Shown here: in pieces, positions 25,615 through 35,413 of the stretch
Layout of the letters: each line of letters opens with the position of its first letter
Position numbering within the stretch: position 1 is the first letter of the stretch
Assembly (NCBI GenBank): GCA_016713675.1
Contig: JADJOS010000001.1
Location: 1,550,001-1,614,000 of the forward strand
Origin: Acidobacteriota bacterium
Lineage (GTDB): Bacteria > Acidobacteriota > Blastocatellia > Pyrinomonadales > Pyrinomonadaceae
Reading direction: 5' to 3'
DNA: 64,000 nt
Position numbers and translations under genes: made by a program
Notes under the pieces: generated by a model
The model's input: only the letters and a program-made list of their open reading frames with translations
What the model was told of the DNA's origin: nothing
Database searches by the model: none

Positions 25615-27054
25615 ATGTCAACAGCAGCAGAACTACTAACAAATCGGGAATACAAATACGGCTTTGTCACGGATATCGAGACCGAGACGATCGCACGCGG
25701 GTTGACTGAGGACACGGTGCGGCTGATCTCTTCGAAAAAGAATGAGCCTGAGTGGATGCTTGAATTTCGTCTGAAAGCCTACCGCCAATGGCTAAAAATG
25801 ACCGCACCGGACAACTGGGCAAATTTTGATTACCCGAACATCGATTTTCAGAACATTTCGTACTATTCGGCCCCAAAGCAAAAGCCCTCGAAAGCGAGTT
25901 TGGACGAGGTCGATCCGGAATTGCTGAAGACATTCGAAAAACTCGGCATCCCGATCACCGAGCAGAAAATGCTGGCGAATGTGGCGGTCGATGCGGTGTT
26001 TGACTCAGTTTCGGTTGCGACGACTTACAAGAAAAAGCTGCTTGAGGCGGGCGTGATCTTTTGCTCGTTCACTGAGGCGGTCGAGCTTTATCCGGACAAG
26101 ATCCAGAAATATTTGGGCTCGGTCGTTCCGGTTGGTGATAACTACTACGCGGCGTTGAATTCGGCAGTTTTCTCGGACGGCTCGTTCGTCTTCATCCCAA
26201 AAGGAGTTCGCTGCCCGATGGAGCTTTCTACCTATTTTCGCATCAACACGCAGGAAGCCGGGCAGTTCGAACGTACGCTAATTGTAGCGGAAGAAGGCGG
26301 CTATGTCGCCTATAACGAAGGCTGTACGGCTCCGCAGTTTGATACAAATCAGCTTCACGCGGCCGTCGTTGAGCTTGTGGCTTTGGACGACGCAGAGATC
26401 AAATATTCGACCGTTCAGAACTGGTACGCCGGCGACGAGAACGGAAAGGGCGGCATTTATAACTTTGTGACCAAGCGTGGTGCTTGTCGCGGCGTGAGAT
26501 CGAAGATCTCATGGACGCAGGTCGAGACTGGCAGTGCGATCACCTGGAAATATCCGAGCGTGATATTGCAAGGCGACAATTCGATCGGCGAATTTTACTC
26601 GGTCGCCCTCACCAACAACGCCCAGATCGCCGACACCGGCACCAAGATGATCCACCTCGGCAAAAATACAAAATCGACGATCATCTCAAAAGGCATCTCG
26701 GCAGGAAAATCGAACAACTCGTACCGCGGCCTCGTCAAAATAATGCCGAAGGCTGAAGGAGCGCGTAACTACACTCAATGCGACTCAATGCTCATCGGCG
26801 GCAAATCCGAGGCGAACACTTTCCCATACATCGAGGTAATGAACGCCACTGCCCGCGTCGAGCACGAGGCCACAACTTCCAAGATCAGCGAGGACCAACT
26901 CTTCTATCTCCAACAACGCGGCATCCCGCAGGAAGACGCCGTCTCGCTCATCATTAACGGATTTTGCAAGGAAGTTTTCCGCGAGCTGCCGATGGAATAC
27001 GCGGTCGAGGCGACGAAGTTGTTGGGATTGAAGCTTGAGGGATCGGTCGGATAG
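25615..27054 (+). CDS. sufB: Fe-S cluster assembly protein SufB
   Basis: 479 residues, usual for SufB. Core beta-helix motifs: VPVGDNYYAALNSAVFSDGS, FVFIPKGVRCPMELSTYFRI, EGGYVAYNEGCTAPQ and the C-terminal QLFYLQQRGIPQEDAVSLII. With SufC and SufD it forms the SufBC2D scaffold on which new [Fe-S] clusters are built; cytoplasmic. sufC is 2.8 kb further on, separated by cargo genes, instead of next door as in most bacteria. Confidence 0.98.
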   Translation: MSTAAELLTNREYKYGFVTDIETETIARGLTEDTVRLISSKKNEPEWMLEFRLKAYRQWLKMTAPDNWANFDYPNIDFQNISYYSAPKQKPSKASLDEVDPELLKTFEKLGIPITEQKMLANVAVDAVFDSVSVATTYKKKLLEAGVIFCSFTEAVELYPDKIQKYLGSVVPVGDNYYAALNSAVFSDGSFVFIPKGVRCPMELSTYFRINTQEAGQFERTLIVAEEGGYVAYNEGCTAPQFDTNQLHAAVVELVALDDAEIKYSTVQNWYAGDENGKGGIYNFVTKRGACRGVRSKISWTQVETGSAITWKYPSVILQGDNSIGEFYSVALTNNAQIADTGTKMIHLGKNTKSTIISKGISAGKSNNSYRGLVKIMPKAEGARNYTQCDSMLIGGKSEANTFPYIEVMNATARVEHEATTSKISEDQLFYLQQRGIPQEDAVSLIINGFCKEVFRELPMEYAVEATKLLGLKLEGSVG

Positions 27055-27060
27055 GAGAGA

Positions 27061-27137
27061 TTAACACAGAGATCGCTGAGAACGCAGAGTTTAATAAGCG
27101 ACTAGAGGCTCTGCGTACATTGTGGTCTCTGCGTTAA
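27061..27137. repeat. Imperfect inverted repeat with ACGCAGAG arms
   Basis: 27061-27089 (TTAACACAGAGA ... ACGCAGAG) pairs with 27109-27137 at about 22 of 29 positions, loop about 19 nt. It fills the gap between sufB and the first RidA gene, so it sits inside the SUF block and marks a border of the inserted cargo. Confidence 0.8.
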
Positions 27138-27146
27138 TAAATTTTC

Positions 27147-27530
27147 ATGAAAACGCTACAACCAGAAAATCAACCACAACCCAAAGGCCACTACATTCCG
27201 GGCATTGAGCACAACGGCTTGATCTATGTTTCGGGACAGCTGCCGATGTCGTTGGATACGCGTGAGCCTTTTACCGGTGCGATCGAAGAGCAGACGGAGT
27301 TGGCTTTGCGGAATGTCGAGGCGGTCTTGCATGCGGCGGGGAGCGATCTCGATCATGTTTTGCAGATGACGATCTATGTTTCGGATATGGAATTGTGGGG
27401 AGCGGTGAATACGGCCTATGCCCGTGTGATGGGCGACCATCGTCCGGCGAGAGCGATCGTGCCGGTCAGGGAACTACATTTTGGAACGCAGATCGAGATA
27501 CAGGCGATCGTGGCGAAGAAGGAGATCTAG
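27147..27530 (+). CDS. RidA-family protein (cytoplasmic)
   Basis: 127 residues, YjgF/YER057c/UK114 fold: KGHYIPGIEHNGLIYVSGQL, NVEAVLHAAGSDLDHVLQMTIYVSDM and ARAIVPVRELHFGTQIEI with the conserved Arg. RidA proteins hydrolyse reactive 2-aminoacrylate and other imines made by PLP enzymes. No signal peptide. A second, exported RidA paralogue follows. Close to sufB and sufS, whose SufS is a PLP enzyme, but a direct link is not shown. Confidence 0.9.
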   Translation: MKTLQPENQPQPKGHYIPGIEHNGLIYVSGQLPMSLDTREPFTGAIEEQTELALRNVEAVLHAAGSDLDHVLQMTIYVSDMELWGAVNTAYARVMGDHRPARAIVPVRELHFGTQIEIQAIVAKKEI

Positions 27531-27594
27531 CCACGAATTACAGAAATTGCACTAATTAGGAACTGTCCAGTGGGTACGTGTTTTGGGTGAATTT

Positions 27595-28062
27595 ATGAAG
27601 GGGTTTCTGCTTGCTTTGGTGGTTTTGTCGTTTGTTCTTACAGCTAACGGTCAGGTAAAACGAGCCGTTGAGTCGATCGATGCACCCAAAGCTATCGGGC
27701 CGTATTCGCAAGCCGTTGTGGCGAATGGATTCGTATTCACTGCAGGGCAGATCGGAACGGACCCGAAGACGGGAACGCTCGTAGAAGGCGGAATAGCCGA
27801 GCAGACCGAGCAGGTTTTGAAGAATCTTGAGGCTGTTTTGAAAGCGTCAGGCAGCGGTTTCGATCAGGTTGTTAAGACGACTGTTTTCCTTGCGGACATG
27901 AACGATTTTGCGAAGATGAACGAGGTTTACGCTAAACGATTTGCCAAGCCGTTCCCGGCACGTTCAACGGTTCAAGTCGCGAGGCTGCCGCGAGATGCGA
28001 AGGTCGAGGTCGAAGTGGTGGCTCTTGTCAGAACCGAGAGCGGTAGCGATCGGTCGAAATAG
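27595..28062 (+). CDS. RidA-family protein with signal peptide
   Basis: 155 residues from ATG 27595; the segment MKGFLLALVVLSFVLTANG followed by QVKRAVESI is a signal peptide. The mature part is a full RidA domain (AIGPYSQAVVANGFVFTAGQ, NLEAVLKASGSGFDQVVKTT, ARSTVQVARLP with the conserved Arg). It would act in the periplasm, unusual for an enzyme that protects PLP enzymes, so the substrate may differ. It follows the cytoplasmic paralogue by 64 bp. Confidence 0.88.
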   Translation: MKGFLLALVVLSFVLTANGQVKRAVESIDAPKAIGPYSQAVVANGFVFTAGQIGTDPKTGTLVEGGIAEQTEQVLKNLEAVLKASGSGFDQVVKTTVFLADMNDFAKMNEVYAKRFAKPFPARSTVQVARLPRDAKVEVEVVALVRTESGSDRSK

Positions 28063-28104
28063 CGGCGTGAAAGAACCATGCGCGTCAGCCCAAAGCGGCT
28101 GCCA

Positions 28105-28125
28105 CCCCTCCTTCGTAAGAAGGGG
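28105..28125. repeat. Short hairpin CCCCTCCTT-CGT-AAGAAGGGG
   Basis: Nine-base arms pair at eight positions with a 3-nt loop. It ends 11 bases before the ATG at 28137, and its right arm (AAGGGGAG) also offers the ribosome binding site of that gene, so folding could limit its translation. Likely a REP-like unit. Confidence 0.55.
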
Positions 28126-28136
28126 AGCTAAGAAAG

Positions 28137-28376
28137 ATGCAATATTACGGCATAGATTGGCTCGCGACGGTTGCCGGGTTGACCGGTGTTTATCTGATCG
28201 GGAGCAAGAACAAATACGGTTTTCTGATCATGATGATCGCGAGTCTTAGTTGGATGACTGTGGGTTTTATGATCGGGAGTCTGGCGTTGATCCTTGGCAG
28301 TGCAGTGTTCTTTTCGCTGCACGTTCGCGGCTGGGTCAAATGGAGAAGAGAAGCGCGTGAGAGCATGATGCTATGA
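28137..28376 (+). CDS. Small membrane protein
   Basis: 79 residues with three closely spaced hydrophobic segments (IDWLATVAGLTGVYLIG, YGFLIMMIASLSWMTVGFM, IGSLALILGSAVFFSLHV) and a basic end RGWVKWRREARE. The pattern resembles half of a PnuC/SWEET-type transporter, but this is weak. It overlaps the phzF start by four bases (ATGA), so both are in one transcript. Function unknown. Confidence 0.7.
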   Translation: MQYYGIDWLATVAGLTGVYLIGSKNKYGFLIMMIASLSWMTVGFMIGSLALILGSAVFFSLHVRGWVKWRREARESMML

Positions 28377-29191
28377 AATTGGATATCTTTCAGGTTGATG
28401 CGTTTACAGACAAGGCTTTTGGCGGTAATCCGGCGGCGGTCGTGCCGCTTGACGCATGGCTTTCGGACGAGGTGATGCTCGCTATCGCGGCGGAGAACAA
28501 TCTCGCTGAAACGGCGTTCTTTGTCCAAAACGGCGATCGGTATGAGATTCGCTGGTTTACGCCGAAGGTTGAGGTCGACCTGTGCGGCCACGCAACGCTG
28601 GCGTCCGCGTATGTGATATTTGAATGTTTGAAACGCGAGAGCGAGTCGATCGATTTTCACTCTCATCGCAGCGATTCGCTGGGCGTGACGAAAGAGGGCG
28701 GCAAAATGGTTCTCGATTTTCCGGCATATCCGGTGTCCGAGATCGAGCAATCTGACGAACTCGCCGGTGCTATCGGCGCGATCCCGTCCAAGGTCTACGA
28801 GACGCAAGGCAACATGGTTATGATGCGTCTCGAAAGCGAATCGCAGATCCGCGAGCTTTCACCGGATTTTAACGCTTTGCTAGGCATTGATTATGACGAG
28901 TTTATCGTAACGGCACCGGGCGACGACTGCGATTTTGTTTCGCGTATGTTCGCCCCGCGTATCGGCATTAACGAGGATCCGGTTACGGGTGCGATCCATT
29001 GTTCGTTGATTCCGTATTGGGCGGATCAATTAGGCAAGAATGAGATGTTCGCCCGTCAGGTCTCGGAACGCGGAGGTGAATTATTTTGTGAGCTGCAGGG
29101 CGACCGAGTTAAGATCGGCGGCGAAGCTGTTCTTTATCTGAAAGGTGAGATATATGTCGGTGCCGAAGACGAAAAAAGCATCACTGCCTGA
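28373..29191 (+). CDS. PhzF-family isomerase/epimerase
   Basis: 272 residues with the two-lobed diaminopimelate-epimerase-like fold: QVDAFTDKAFGGNPAAVVPL at the start, catalytic Glu in AENNLAETAFF, TPKVEVDLCGHATLASAYV, and the second-lobe EDPVTGAIHCSLIPYW. PhzF relatives isomerise small acids, but most are not phenazine genes, and none other is here. Cytoplasmic. Overlaps neighbours on both sides. Confidence 0.92.
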   Translation: MKLDIFQVDAFTDKAFGGNPAAVVPLDAWLSDEVMLAIAAENNLAETAFFVQNGDRYEIRWFTPKVEVDLCGHATLASAYVIFECLKRESESIDFHSHRSDSLGVTKEGGKMVLDFPAYPVSEIEQSDELAGAIGAIPSKVYETQGNMVMMRLESESQIRELSPDFNALLGIDYDEFIVTAPGDDCDFVSRMFAPRIGINEDPVTGAIHCSLIPYWADQLGKNEMFARQVSERGGELFCELQGDRVKIGGEAVLYLKGEIYVGAEDEKSITA

Positions 29192-29651
29192 GGTTCGGCT
29201 CGCTACCGAACGCGATTCTGAGAAGATTGCCGATGTCGTGCGGCGGGCTTTCGGTACGTATCGCGAGAACTACACGTCAGCGGCAATGGTTGTTGTCACG
29301 CCCGAGGCGGACGAGTTCACACGGCGTCTTGATGTCGGGCCGCAATGGGTCGTCGAACTCGATGGCGACATCGTAGGCACGGTTTCGGTCACGGTCGAGG
29401 AAGGCGATCTGTACGTGAAAACGATGGCCGTAGATCCGAGCGTTCAAGGCCGCGGAATCGCGCATTTGCTTATGAATGCGATTGACGAATACGCGCGGAC
29501 GACGACGCATGACCGAATATTTTTGTACACGACATACTTTTCGGTCGGTGCAAAAGAGCTTTACGAAAAGCACGGCTACAATTGGGTCCGCGACACGCCG
29601 CCGGAAGAGTGGTACGGTGTTCCGGGCCTGGAAATGGAGAAAATACTTTAG
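29154..29651 (+). CDS. GNAT-family N-acetyltransferase
   Basis: 165 residues from ATG 29154, overlapping the end of phzF by 38 bases (a GTG at 29145 is less likely). Motif A for acetyl-CoA is VKTMAVDPSVQGRGIAHLLM (about 94-113), and LYEKHGYNWV is the usual C-terminal motif B. Acceptor unknown. It is cytoplasmic. Confidence 0.88.
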   Translation: MSVPKTKKASLPEVRLATERDSEKIADVVRRAFGTYRENYTSAAMVVVTPEADEFTRRLDVGPQWVVELDGDIVGTVSVTVEEGDLYVKTMAVDPSVQGRGIAHLLMNAIDEYARTTTHDRIFLYTTYFSVGAKELYEKHGYNWVRDTPPEEWYGVPGLEMEKIL

Positions 29652-29654
29652 AGA

Positions 29655-29861
29655 ATGAAATCTGGCATCTGTCCAAAATGTGAATCAGATGAGGTCTACA
29701 AAGGGGATTCAAGGTCGCCGATAGGCATTCAGACGAGTGCATTACACGTTCAGTCGGCGGTCACCTATATCTGTGTTGCATGTGGTTATTACGAATTCTC
29801 CGCATTCCCGGGACCAGACCTCGACCGCGTAAAGAATAGATTTGATAAGGTTGCGAAATAA
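29655..29861 (+). CDS. Small zinc-ribbon protein
   Basis: 68 residues, start 3 bases after the GNAT stop and end 4 bases before sufC. Two CxxC pairs, GICPKCESD (about 6-9) and YICVACGYY (about 39-42), form a zinc ribbon. It has no other domain. Such proteins bind metal or partners; its place directly before sufC is suggestive but proves nothing. Not assigned to a named family. Confidence 0.75.
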   Translation: MKSGICPKCESDEVYKGDSRSPIGIQTSALHVQSAVTYICVACGYYEFSAFPGPDLDRVKNRFDKVAK

Positions 29862-29865
29862 AAAA

Positions 29866-30621
<756 letters not shown>

Positions 30622-30633
30622 CAGACGGGGCTG

Positions 30634-32763
30634 ATGGCTGAAAAGACCAACGTAAATAACAATTCGGTCGGTGCGGCCGCGATGGTTTTCGCGGCCTTTG
30701 CCGTCGTTTTGCTGGTCGCGTTCTTTTCGTATCGCGGTGCTGATGTCGGCAGGCTCGGCACGCTGATCGGTAATTTTGGCGGTGGGCCGTTGTTTGGTTT
30801 TGACGGGCTTTCGGCGAGCGTTGATGGGGCTCTGATCGCCGGTCTGATAGCGGTCTCGTGGTTTGGGCTCGGTAATTTTGTTGCTTCCTTTATTAGTGTC
30901 TCGAAAGGTGAAGAGCATTCACATGTACTCAAACTCGCGATGAAAGCAGCACTCGGGGCGGCGATATGGTCGTTGATCTTTTTCTTTCTAGGAATTGCCG
31001 GTTTGTACACTAGTTCCGCAGCGATCGTCGCCATCGTTGTTGGGTTAGGCCTTGCCGTTTTCAGTTTTCGCCGCGTTCGCGAGGCAAAAATCGAGAGCCG
31101 CGTCCCCGAAAAGCCGTCGCGATCTGACCTCTTGATCGTTGCATTGATCGCTATCCCATTGGTGCTGGCGTTTATTTCATCGCTCGCTCCGCCGGTTGCC
31201 AAGGATACGCTGCTCTACCATTTTTCGCTGCCAAAGGTCTTTATCGCTCAGCATCATATGAGCTTTGTCGACGGCAACATGAACAGCTATATGGCTCTCG
31301 GCACCGAGATGCATATCGTCTGGGCGATACTCGTCGGCAATTTGGCCGGTGTGCAGGCAGGCGAAGCGGCCGGCGGTGCGGCGATATGGATGTTCTTTCC
31401 GGTGCTGCTGATGGCGATATTCGGCTGGTCGCGGGAACTCGGCCTCGACCGGCGTTTGTCGCTGATCGCGGTCGCGATCGTGGCGACAGTGCCGACCATC
31501 TATCACGTCTCATCGAGCTCGTACATCGACGTTGCTTGGGCACTGTCTATATTTCTCGCGGTCTACTCGCTGTGCCGATGGTGGCGTTCGCCGGAGTCCG
31601 GATGGCTTGTATTTACCGCGTTATTCTTGGCTGCGGCTCTGGCGGCCAAGTTGCTGACGGTCTTTGCGATCGCTGCGTTTGTGTTGGTCATTGTCTTTCG
31701 AGCGCGGAACGCTCAGAACGAAGAAGGAACCTCGGTTTCGAAAGTGCTGGCCGGGGGCATTGGATCACTCATCGTCGCCGGTATTTTCGGCAGTGCGTCG
31801 TACATTAGGACATGGATCGAGACGGGCAGCCCGTTGTTTCCGTTCTATTTGAACTTATGGCCCGGCAAGGCTCCTGGGTGGGACGCTGAACGGGCAAGTA
31901 TGCTGCAGGCTCTGAGCGCTCAATATGGCGGAGACAGAAAGACACTGCTCGACTATCTGCTGACACCGTGGAACATCTCGGTCAACGCCCAACCTGAGAT
32001 ACATGCAAATTTTGACGGCGTGATCGGTTTTGCATTCCTACTCGGCCTGCCGCTCATAGTTTGGGGGATCTGGAAATTTGACCTCAAAACTGAGGCGAAG
32101 ATCTGTGCGGGCGTCGCGATGATCATGTTCCTGTTTTGGCTAACATCGAGCCAACAACAGCGGTATTTGCTGCCGATTTTGCCGCTGCTTTCAATCGCGA
32201 TAATGGCGTCGATAGATGCGATCTCGTCAAAAGTCAGAGGTTTGAGAACGATTACAATCGCGGGTTTTGCTGCAGCCGCATTTGCCGGAGCTCTGGTAAC
32301 GACCGCATGGTTTCTGCAAAAGGCTCCGCTTCGCGTGGCATTCGGCGGGGAAACGCGCGAGGCTTTCGCCGCACGCAACCTCGATTATCTTCCTTATTAT
32401 CTATGGCTCAACTCAGAGACTGCCGAGGAAGACAAAGTTTGGCTCGTCAACATGCGACGCGACACGTATTATCTCGAGCGTCCCTATTTTTCCGACTATA
32501 TGATCGAGGACCTGACCCTGCAGAAGATGGTCAGCGAAGCAAAGGATGCTCGCGAACTTCGGGCCAAAACCGCCGCAATGGGCATCAAATATCTACTCAT
32601 CCGGCACGATTTTTTGTTGGATTACAAGGTCTCGCCGCTGGTCGACGACAAAAAGCCGCGAGCCGAGAACGAGGCGAAACTAAAAGCCGCGAAAGAATTT
32701 ATTTTAGATCCGGTGAACACCGTTCGTTCGGACAGCAAGTTTAGTTTGGTAAAGGTGTTTTAA
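30634..32763 (+). CDS. Large polytopic membrane protein, glycosyltransferase-like (GT-C/PMT type)
   Basis: 709 residues with about 13 membrane segments spread over residues 10-560 and a soluble C-terminal part (about 570-709). The first large loop reads APPVAKDTLLYHFSLPKVFI, with an Asp after the early helices and a Tyr-His pair, as in GT-C glycosyltransferases that use lipid-linked sugars. It also has VSSSSYIDVAWALSIFLAVY. It sits 12 bp after sufC and 5 bp before sufD, so it is co-transcribed with Fe-S genes though unlikely to be part of Fe-S assembly. Enzyme class is inferred from topology. Confidence 0.65.
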   Translation: MAEKTNVNNNSVGAAAMVFAAFAVVLLVAFFSYRGADVGRLGTLIGNFGGGPLFGFDGLSASVDGALIAGLIAVSWFGLGNFVASFISVSKGEEHSHVLKLAMKAALGAAIWSLIFFFLGIAGLYTSSAAIVAIVVGLGLAVFSFRRVREAKIESRVPEKPSRSDLLIVALIAIPLVLAFISSLAPPVAKDTLLYHFSLPKVFIAQHHMSFVDGNMNSYMALGTEMHIVWAILVGNLAGVQAGEAAGGAAIWMFFPVLLMAIFGWSRELGLDRRLSLIAVAIVATVPTIYHVSSSSYIDVAWALSIFLAVYSLCRWWRSPESGWLVFTALFLAAALAAKLLTVFAIAAFVLVIVFRARNAQNEEGTSVSKVLAGGIGSLIVAGIFGSASYIRTWIETGSPLFPFYLNLWPGKAPGWDAERASMLQALSAQYGGDRKTLLDYLLTPWNISVNAQPEIHANFDGVIGFAFLLGLPLIVWGIWKFDLKTEAKICAGVAMIMFLFWLTSSQQQRYLLPILPLLSIAIMASIDAISSKVRGLRTITIAGFAAAAFAGALVTTAWFLQKAPLRVAFGGETREAFAARNLDYLPYYLWLNSETAEEDKVWLVNMRRDTYYLERPYFSDYMIEDLTLQKMVSEAKDARELRAKTAAMGIKYLLIRHDFLLDYKVSPLVDDKKPRAENEAKLKAAKEFILDPVNTVRSDSKFSLVKVF

Positions 32764-32768
32764 TAGAA

Positions 32769-33926
32769 ATGGTATCAACGACAGCAGTAATGGAAACGCA
32801 ATTTGCGGAACAATTTAGAGAGATCATCAAGGCGGAGACAGATCCGCTATTGGTGAAACTGCGTAAAGAGGCGTTTGCCGCTTTCTCGCTTTCCGGCTTT
32901 CCGACGCTAAAGGACGAAGACTGGAAATATACAGGTGTAGCCCCGATCGTAAAAGAAAAATGGACGCTCGCACCCTTTTCGCCTGACCTCTCGCCTAAAG
33001 GCGAAGGGTCGCGAGAACATCTGGCAGCTTTCAACTTTCGCCGAAATGGCTTCACGGCATTGAACGCAGCTTTTGGTGATCCCAAAGTCATCCGAATTCC
33101 AAAAGAAACGAGTGTTGCCGAGCCGATCGAGTTTCATTTTGCGGCGGACGGGAACACGGCGATCTTTCCGCATATTCTTGTAATTGCGGAAGCCGGAAGT
33201 AAGGCAACGATCGTTGAATCGTACGCGTCGATAGCGAAAAGTTTTACGAACTCTGCTATTCAGATCTTCGTCGAAGATAACGCAAATATCACGCATTACC
33301 GAGTGCAGAAAGACGCTCCAGATGCCTTTAATGTCGGCACGACCGAGGTCTCGCTCGGCCGCGGCAGCCGGTACGATTCGACAAATATCAATCTTGGAGG
33401 TGCTCTTTCGCGGCACGATATCGACCTAAAATTCACGGCCGAAGGAGGCGAAGCATTCGTTGACGGGTTGTATATGCTGAACGGAATGCAGCACCACGAC
33501 ACGCATTCGATCATCGACCACACTGTGCCGAATTGCATCTCGCATCAGACTTATAAGGGCGTGCTGAATGACACTTCGCGAGGCGTTTTCAACGGCAAGG
33601 TTATGGTGCGTGAAAACGCTCACGGCACCGACGCGGAGCAATCGAACAAAAACCTTTTGCTGTCGGATACGGCCCGCGTCGACACAAAACCGCAGCTCGA
33701 AATTTTCAATGATGATGTGAAATGTTCGCACGGAGCGACCGTCGGCCAGCTCGAAGAAGAAGAATTGTTTTACCTGCTGACTCGCGGTTTGCCCGAAACT
33801 CTGGCCAAGAATCTGTTAACCTATGGGTTTGCGGAGGCGATCATTCGCAAGATCGGTATCGAATCGATCAAGTCAGAACTCGACGCAGCCGTGCTGAACC
33901 GACTAAGCGTAAAATTGGAAGTGTAA
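32769..33926 (+). CDS. sufD: Fe-S cluster assembly protein SufD
   Basis: 385 residues. N-terminal helical part (FPTLKDEDWKYTGVAPIVKE), beta-helix core (HYRVQKDAPDAFNVGTTEVS) and C-terminal FNDDVKCSHGATVGQLEEEE, LFYLLTRGLPETLAKNLL. Partner of SufB in SufBC2D. Residues about 70-87 (FSPDLSPKGEGSREHLAA) are an unusual insert whose DNA contains the palindrome TCGCCTAAAGGCGA, suggesting a small repeat element inserted in frame; the same GEGSREHLAA occurs in the deacetylase at 7223-7252. The insert is in the N-terminal region, away from the core. Confidence 0.97.
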   Translation: MVSTTAVMETQFAEQFREIIKAETDPLLVKLRKEAFAAFSLSGFPTLKDEDWKYTGVAPIVKEKWTLAPFSPDLSPKGEGSREHLAAFNFRRNGFTALNAAFGDPKVIRIPKETSVAEPIEFHFAADGNTAIFPHILVIAEAGSKATIVESYASIAKSFTNSAIQIFVEDNANITHYRVQKDAPDAFNVGTTEVSLGRGSRYDSTNINLGGALSRHDIDLKFTAEGGEAFVDGLYMLNGMQHHDTHSIIDHTVPNCISHQTYKGVLNDTSRGVFNGKVMVRENAHGTDAEQSNKNLLLSDTARVDTKPQLEIFNDDVKCSHGATVGQLEEEELFYLLTRGLPETLAKNLLTYGFAEAIIRKIGIESIKSELDAAVLNRLSVKLEV

Positions 33927-33930
33927 AAAT

Positions 33931-34116
33931 ATGAGAATCAGAACACAGTTGATCATCGACGATGCGGTGCTTGCAAAAATAGATGAGATCGCCGGAGAAA
34001 AACACCGGCGTGCGATCATAATCGACACCGCGCTTCGCGAATACATTGCCCGCGAAGAGAAAAAACAAAAACCGGTCACGACGGACGCGGCTGGGGCTGC
34101 TAAGAAGGGCAAATAA
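33931..34116 (+). CDS. Small ribbon-helix-helix-like protein
   Basis: 61 residues: MRIRTQLIIDDAVLAKIDEI is a beta strand followed by helix, and KHRRAIIIDTALREYIARE the second helix, the layout of CopG/RHH DNA-binding or antitoxin proteins. A Lys/Ala tail follows. It starts 4 bases after sufD and its stop overlaps the sufS start (TAATG). No toxin gene is next to it. It may be a local regulator; this is inference. Confidence 0.7.
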   Translation: MRIRTQLIIDDAVLAKIDEIAGEKHRRAIIIDTALREYIAREEKKQKPVTTDAAGAAKKGK

Positions 34117-35357
34117 TGACGGAAGTAAAACCGACGATCATGTGGGACGTAGAAAAAATTCGCAAAGATTTTCCTGTTTTGTCGCAGACAATTAACGGCA
34201 AGCCGCTGGTCTATCTCGACAACGGAGCTTCGTCGCAGGTGCCGCAGAGTGTGATCGACCGCACTTCGAAATATCTCAGCGAAGAGCACTCGAACATCCA
34301 TCGCGGCGTACATTATCTGTCGCAGCACGCCACGACGGCGTACGAAGCGGCACGTGAAAAAGTAAAACGCTTTATCAATGCCCGCGAACCGAAAGAGTGC
34401 ATCTTTGTCCGCGGCACGACAGAAGGTGTCAATTTGGTCGCGCATTCTTATGGGCGAAAGTTCATCGGCGAAGGCGACGAGATCCTCGTCTCGCAGATGG
34501 AGCACCACTCGAACATCATCCCGTGGCAGATGATCGCCGAAGAAATGGGAGCAAAGGTCGTAATGATCCCGATGAACGAACGCGGCGAGCTGATCATCGA
34601 CGAATACGAAAATCTTTTGAATGAGCGAACGAAAATGGTCGCGATCGCCCACGTTTCGAACAGCCTCGGTACTTTTAATCCCGTCAAGGAAATGATTGCG
34701 ACGGCGCATAAATTCGGCGTTCCGGTTTGCGTTGATGCCGCGCAGAGCGTGCCGCATTTTCCGGTCGACGTTCAGGACCTCGATGCGGATTTCTTTGTGT
34801 TTTCAGGCCACAAAATGTTTGGCCCGACGGGCAGCGGCGTGTTGTACGGCAAACGCGAATGGCTCGACCAGATGCCGCCGTATCAGACCGGCGGCGGGAT
34901 GATACGCACGGTCACGTTCGAGAAAACGACGTTCGCACCGATCCCTGACAAGTTCGAGGCCGGAACGCCCGCCATCGCTGCGGGCATCGGCCTCGGGGCC
35001 GCGATCGATTACATAAACGCCATCGATTTCGAAGCCGCGGCCGCCTACGAACACGAACTGCTCGAATACGCGACCGAGCGTCTTGGCGGCATCCCCGAGG
35101 TCAAGATCATCGGCACCGCCGCCGAAAAAGCATCGGTCCTATCGTTCACCATCGAAGGCATCCACCCGCACGACATCGGCACCATCCTCGATCAACAGGG
35201 CATCGCCGTCCGTGCCGGCCACCACTGCGCCCAGCCGGTGATGGAATTCTTCGACGTCCCCGCGACCGCGAGAGCGAGCTTTGCTTTCTACAACACGCGA
35301 GAAGAAGTCGATAAACTGGCGGACGCCGTTCAAAAGGTCATTGAGGTATTTGCCTAG
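34116..35357 (+). CDS. sufS: Cysteine desulfurase SufS
   Basis: 413 residues, PLP-dependent class V aminotransferase fold. Motifs: YLDNGASSQVPQSVID, the PLP lysine in FSGHKMFGPTG (Lys 233), TGGGMIRTV and the active-site cysteine in RAGHHCAQP (Cys 371), the short loop typical of SufS/group II. Takes sulfur from cysteine and passes it to SufU. Start could also be the ATG 8 codons later (MWDVEKI). Last of the closely packed suf genes; sufU is separated by two unrelated genes. Confidence 0.98.
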   Translation: MTEVKPTIMWDVEKIRKDFPVLSQTINGKPLVYLDNGASSQVPQSVIDRTSKYLSEEHSNIHRGVHYLSQHATTAYEAAREKVKRFINAREPKECIFVRGTTEGVNLVAHSYGRKFIGEGDEILVSQMEHHSNIIPWQMIAEEMGAKVVMIPMNERGELIIDEYENLLNERTKMVAIAHVSNSLGTFNPVKEMIATAHKFGVPVCVDAAQSVPHFPVDVQDLDADFFVFSGHKMFGPTGSGVLYGKREWLDQMPPYQTGGGMIRTVTFEKTTFAPIPDKFEAGTPAIAAGIGLGAAIDYINAIDFEAAAAYEHELLEYATERLGGIPEVKIIGTAAEKASVLSFTIEGIHPHDIGTILDQQGIAVRAGHHCAQPVMEFFDVPATARASFAFYNTREEVDKLADAVQKVIEVFA

Positions 35358-35413
35358 GAGGAAACACGACTGGAGGGGAGTGTGTTCTTCGATCTATAAG
35401 GCGCATAAAAGAT

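Noticed and set aside
33931..34116. Toxin-antitoxin pair with the RHH-like protein as antitoxin
   Set aside because: The next gene is sufS and the previous is sufD; no toxin candidate adjacent.
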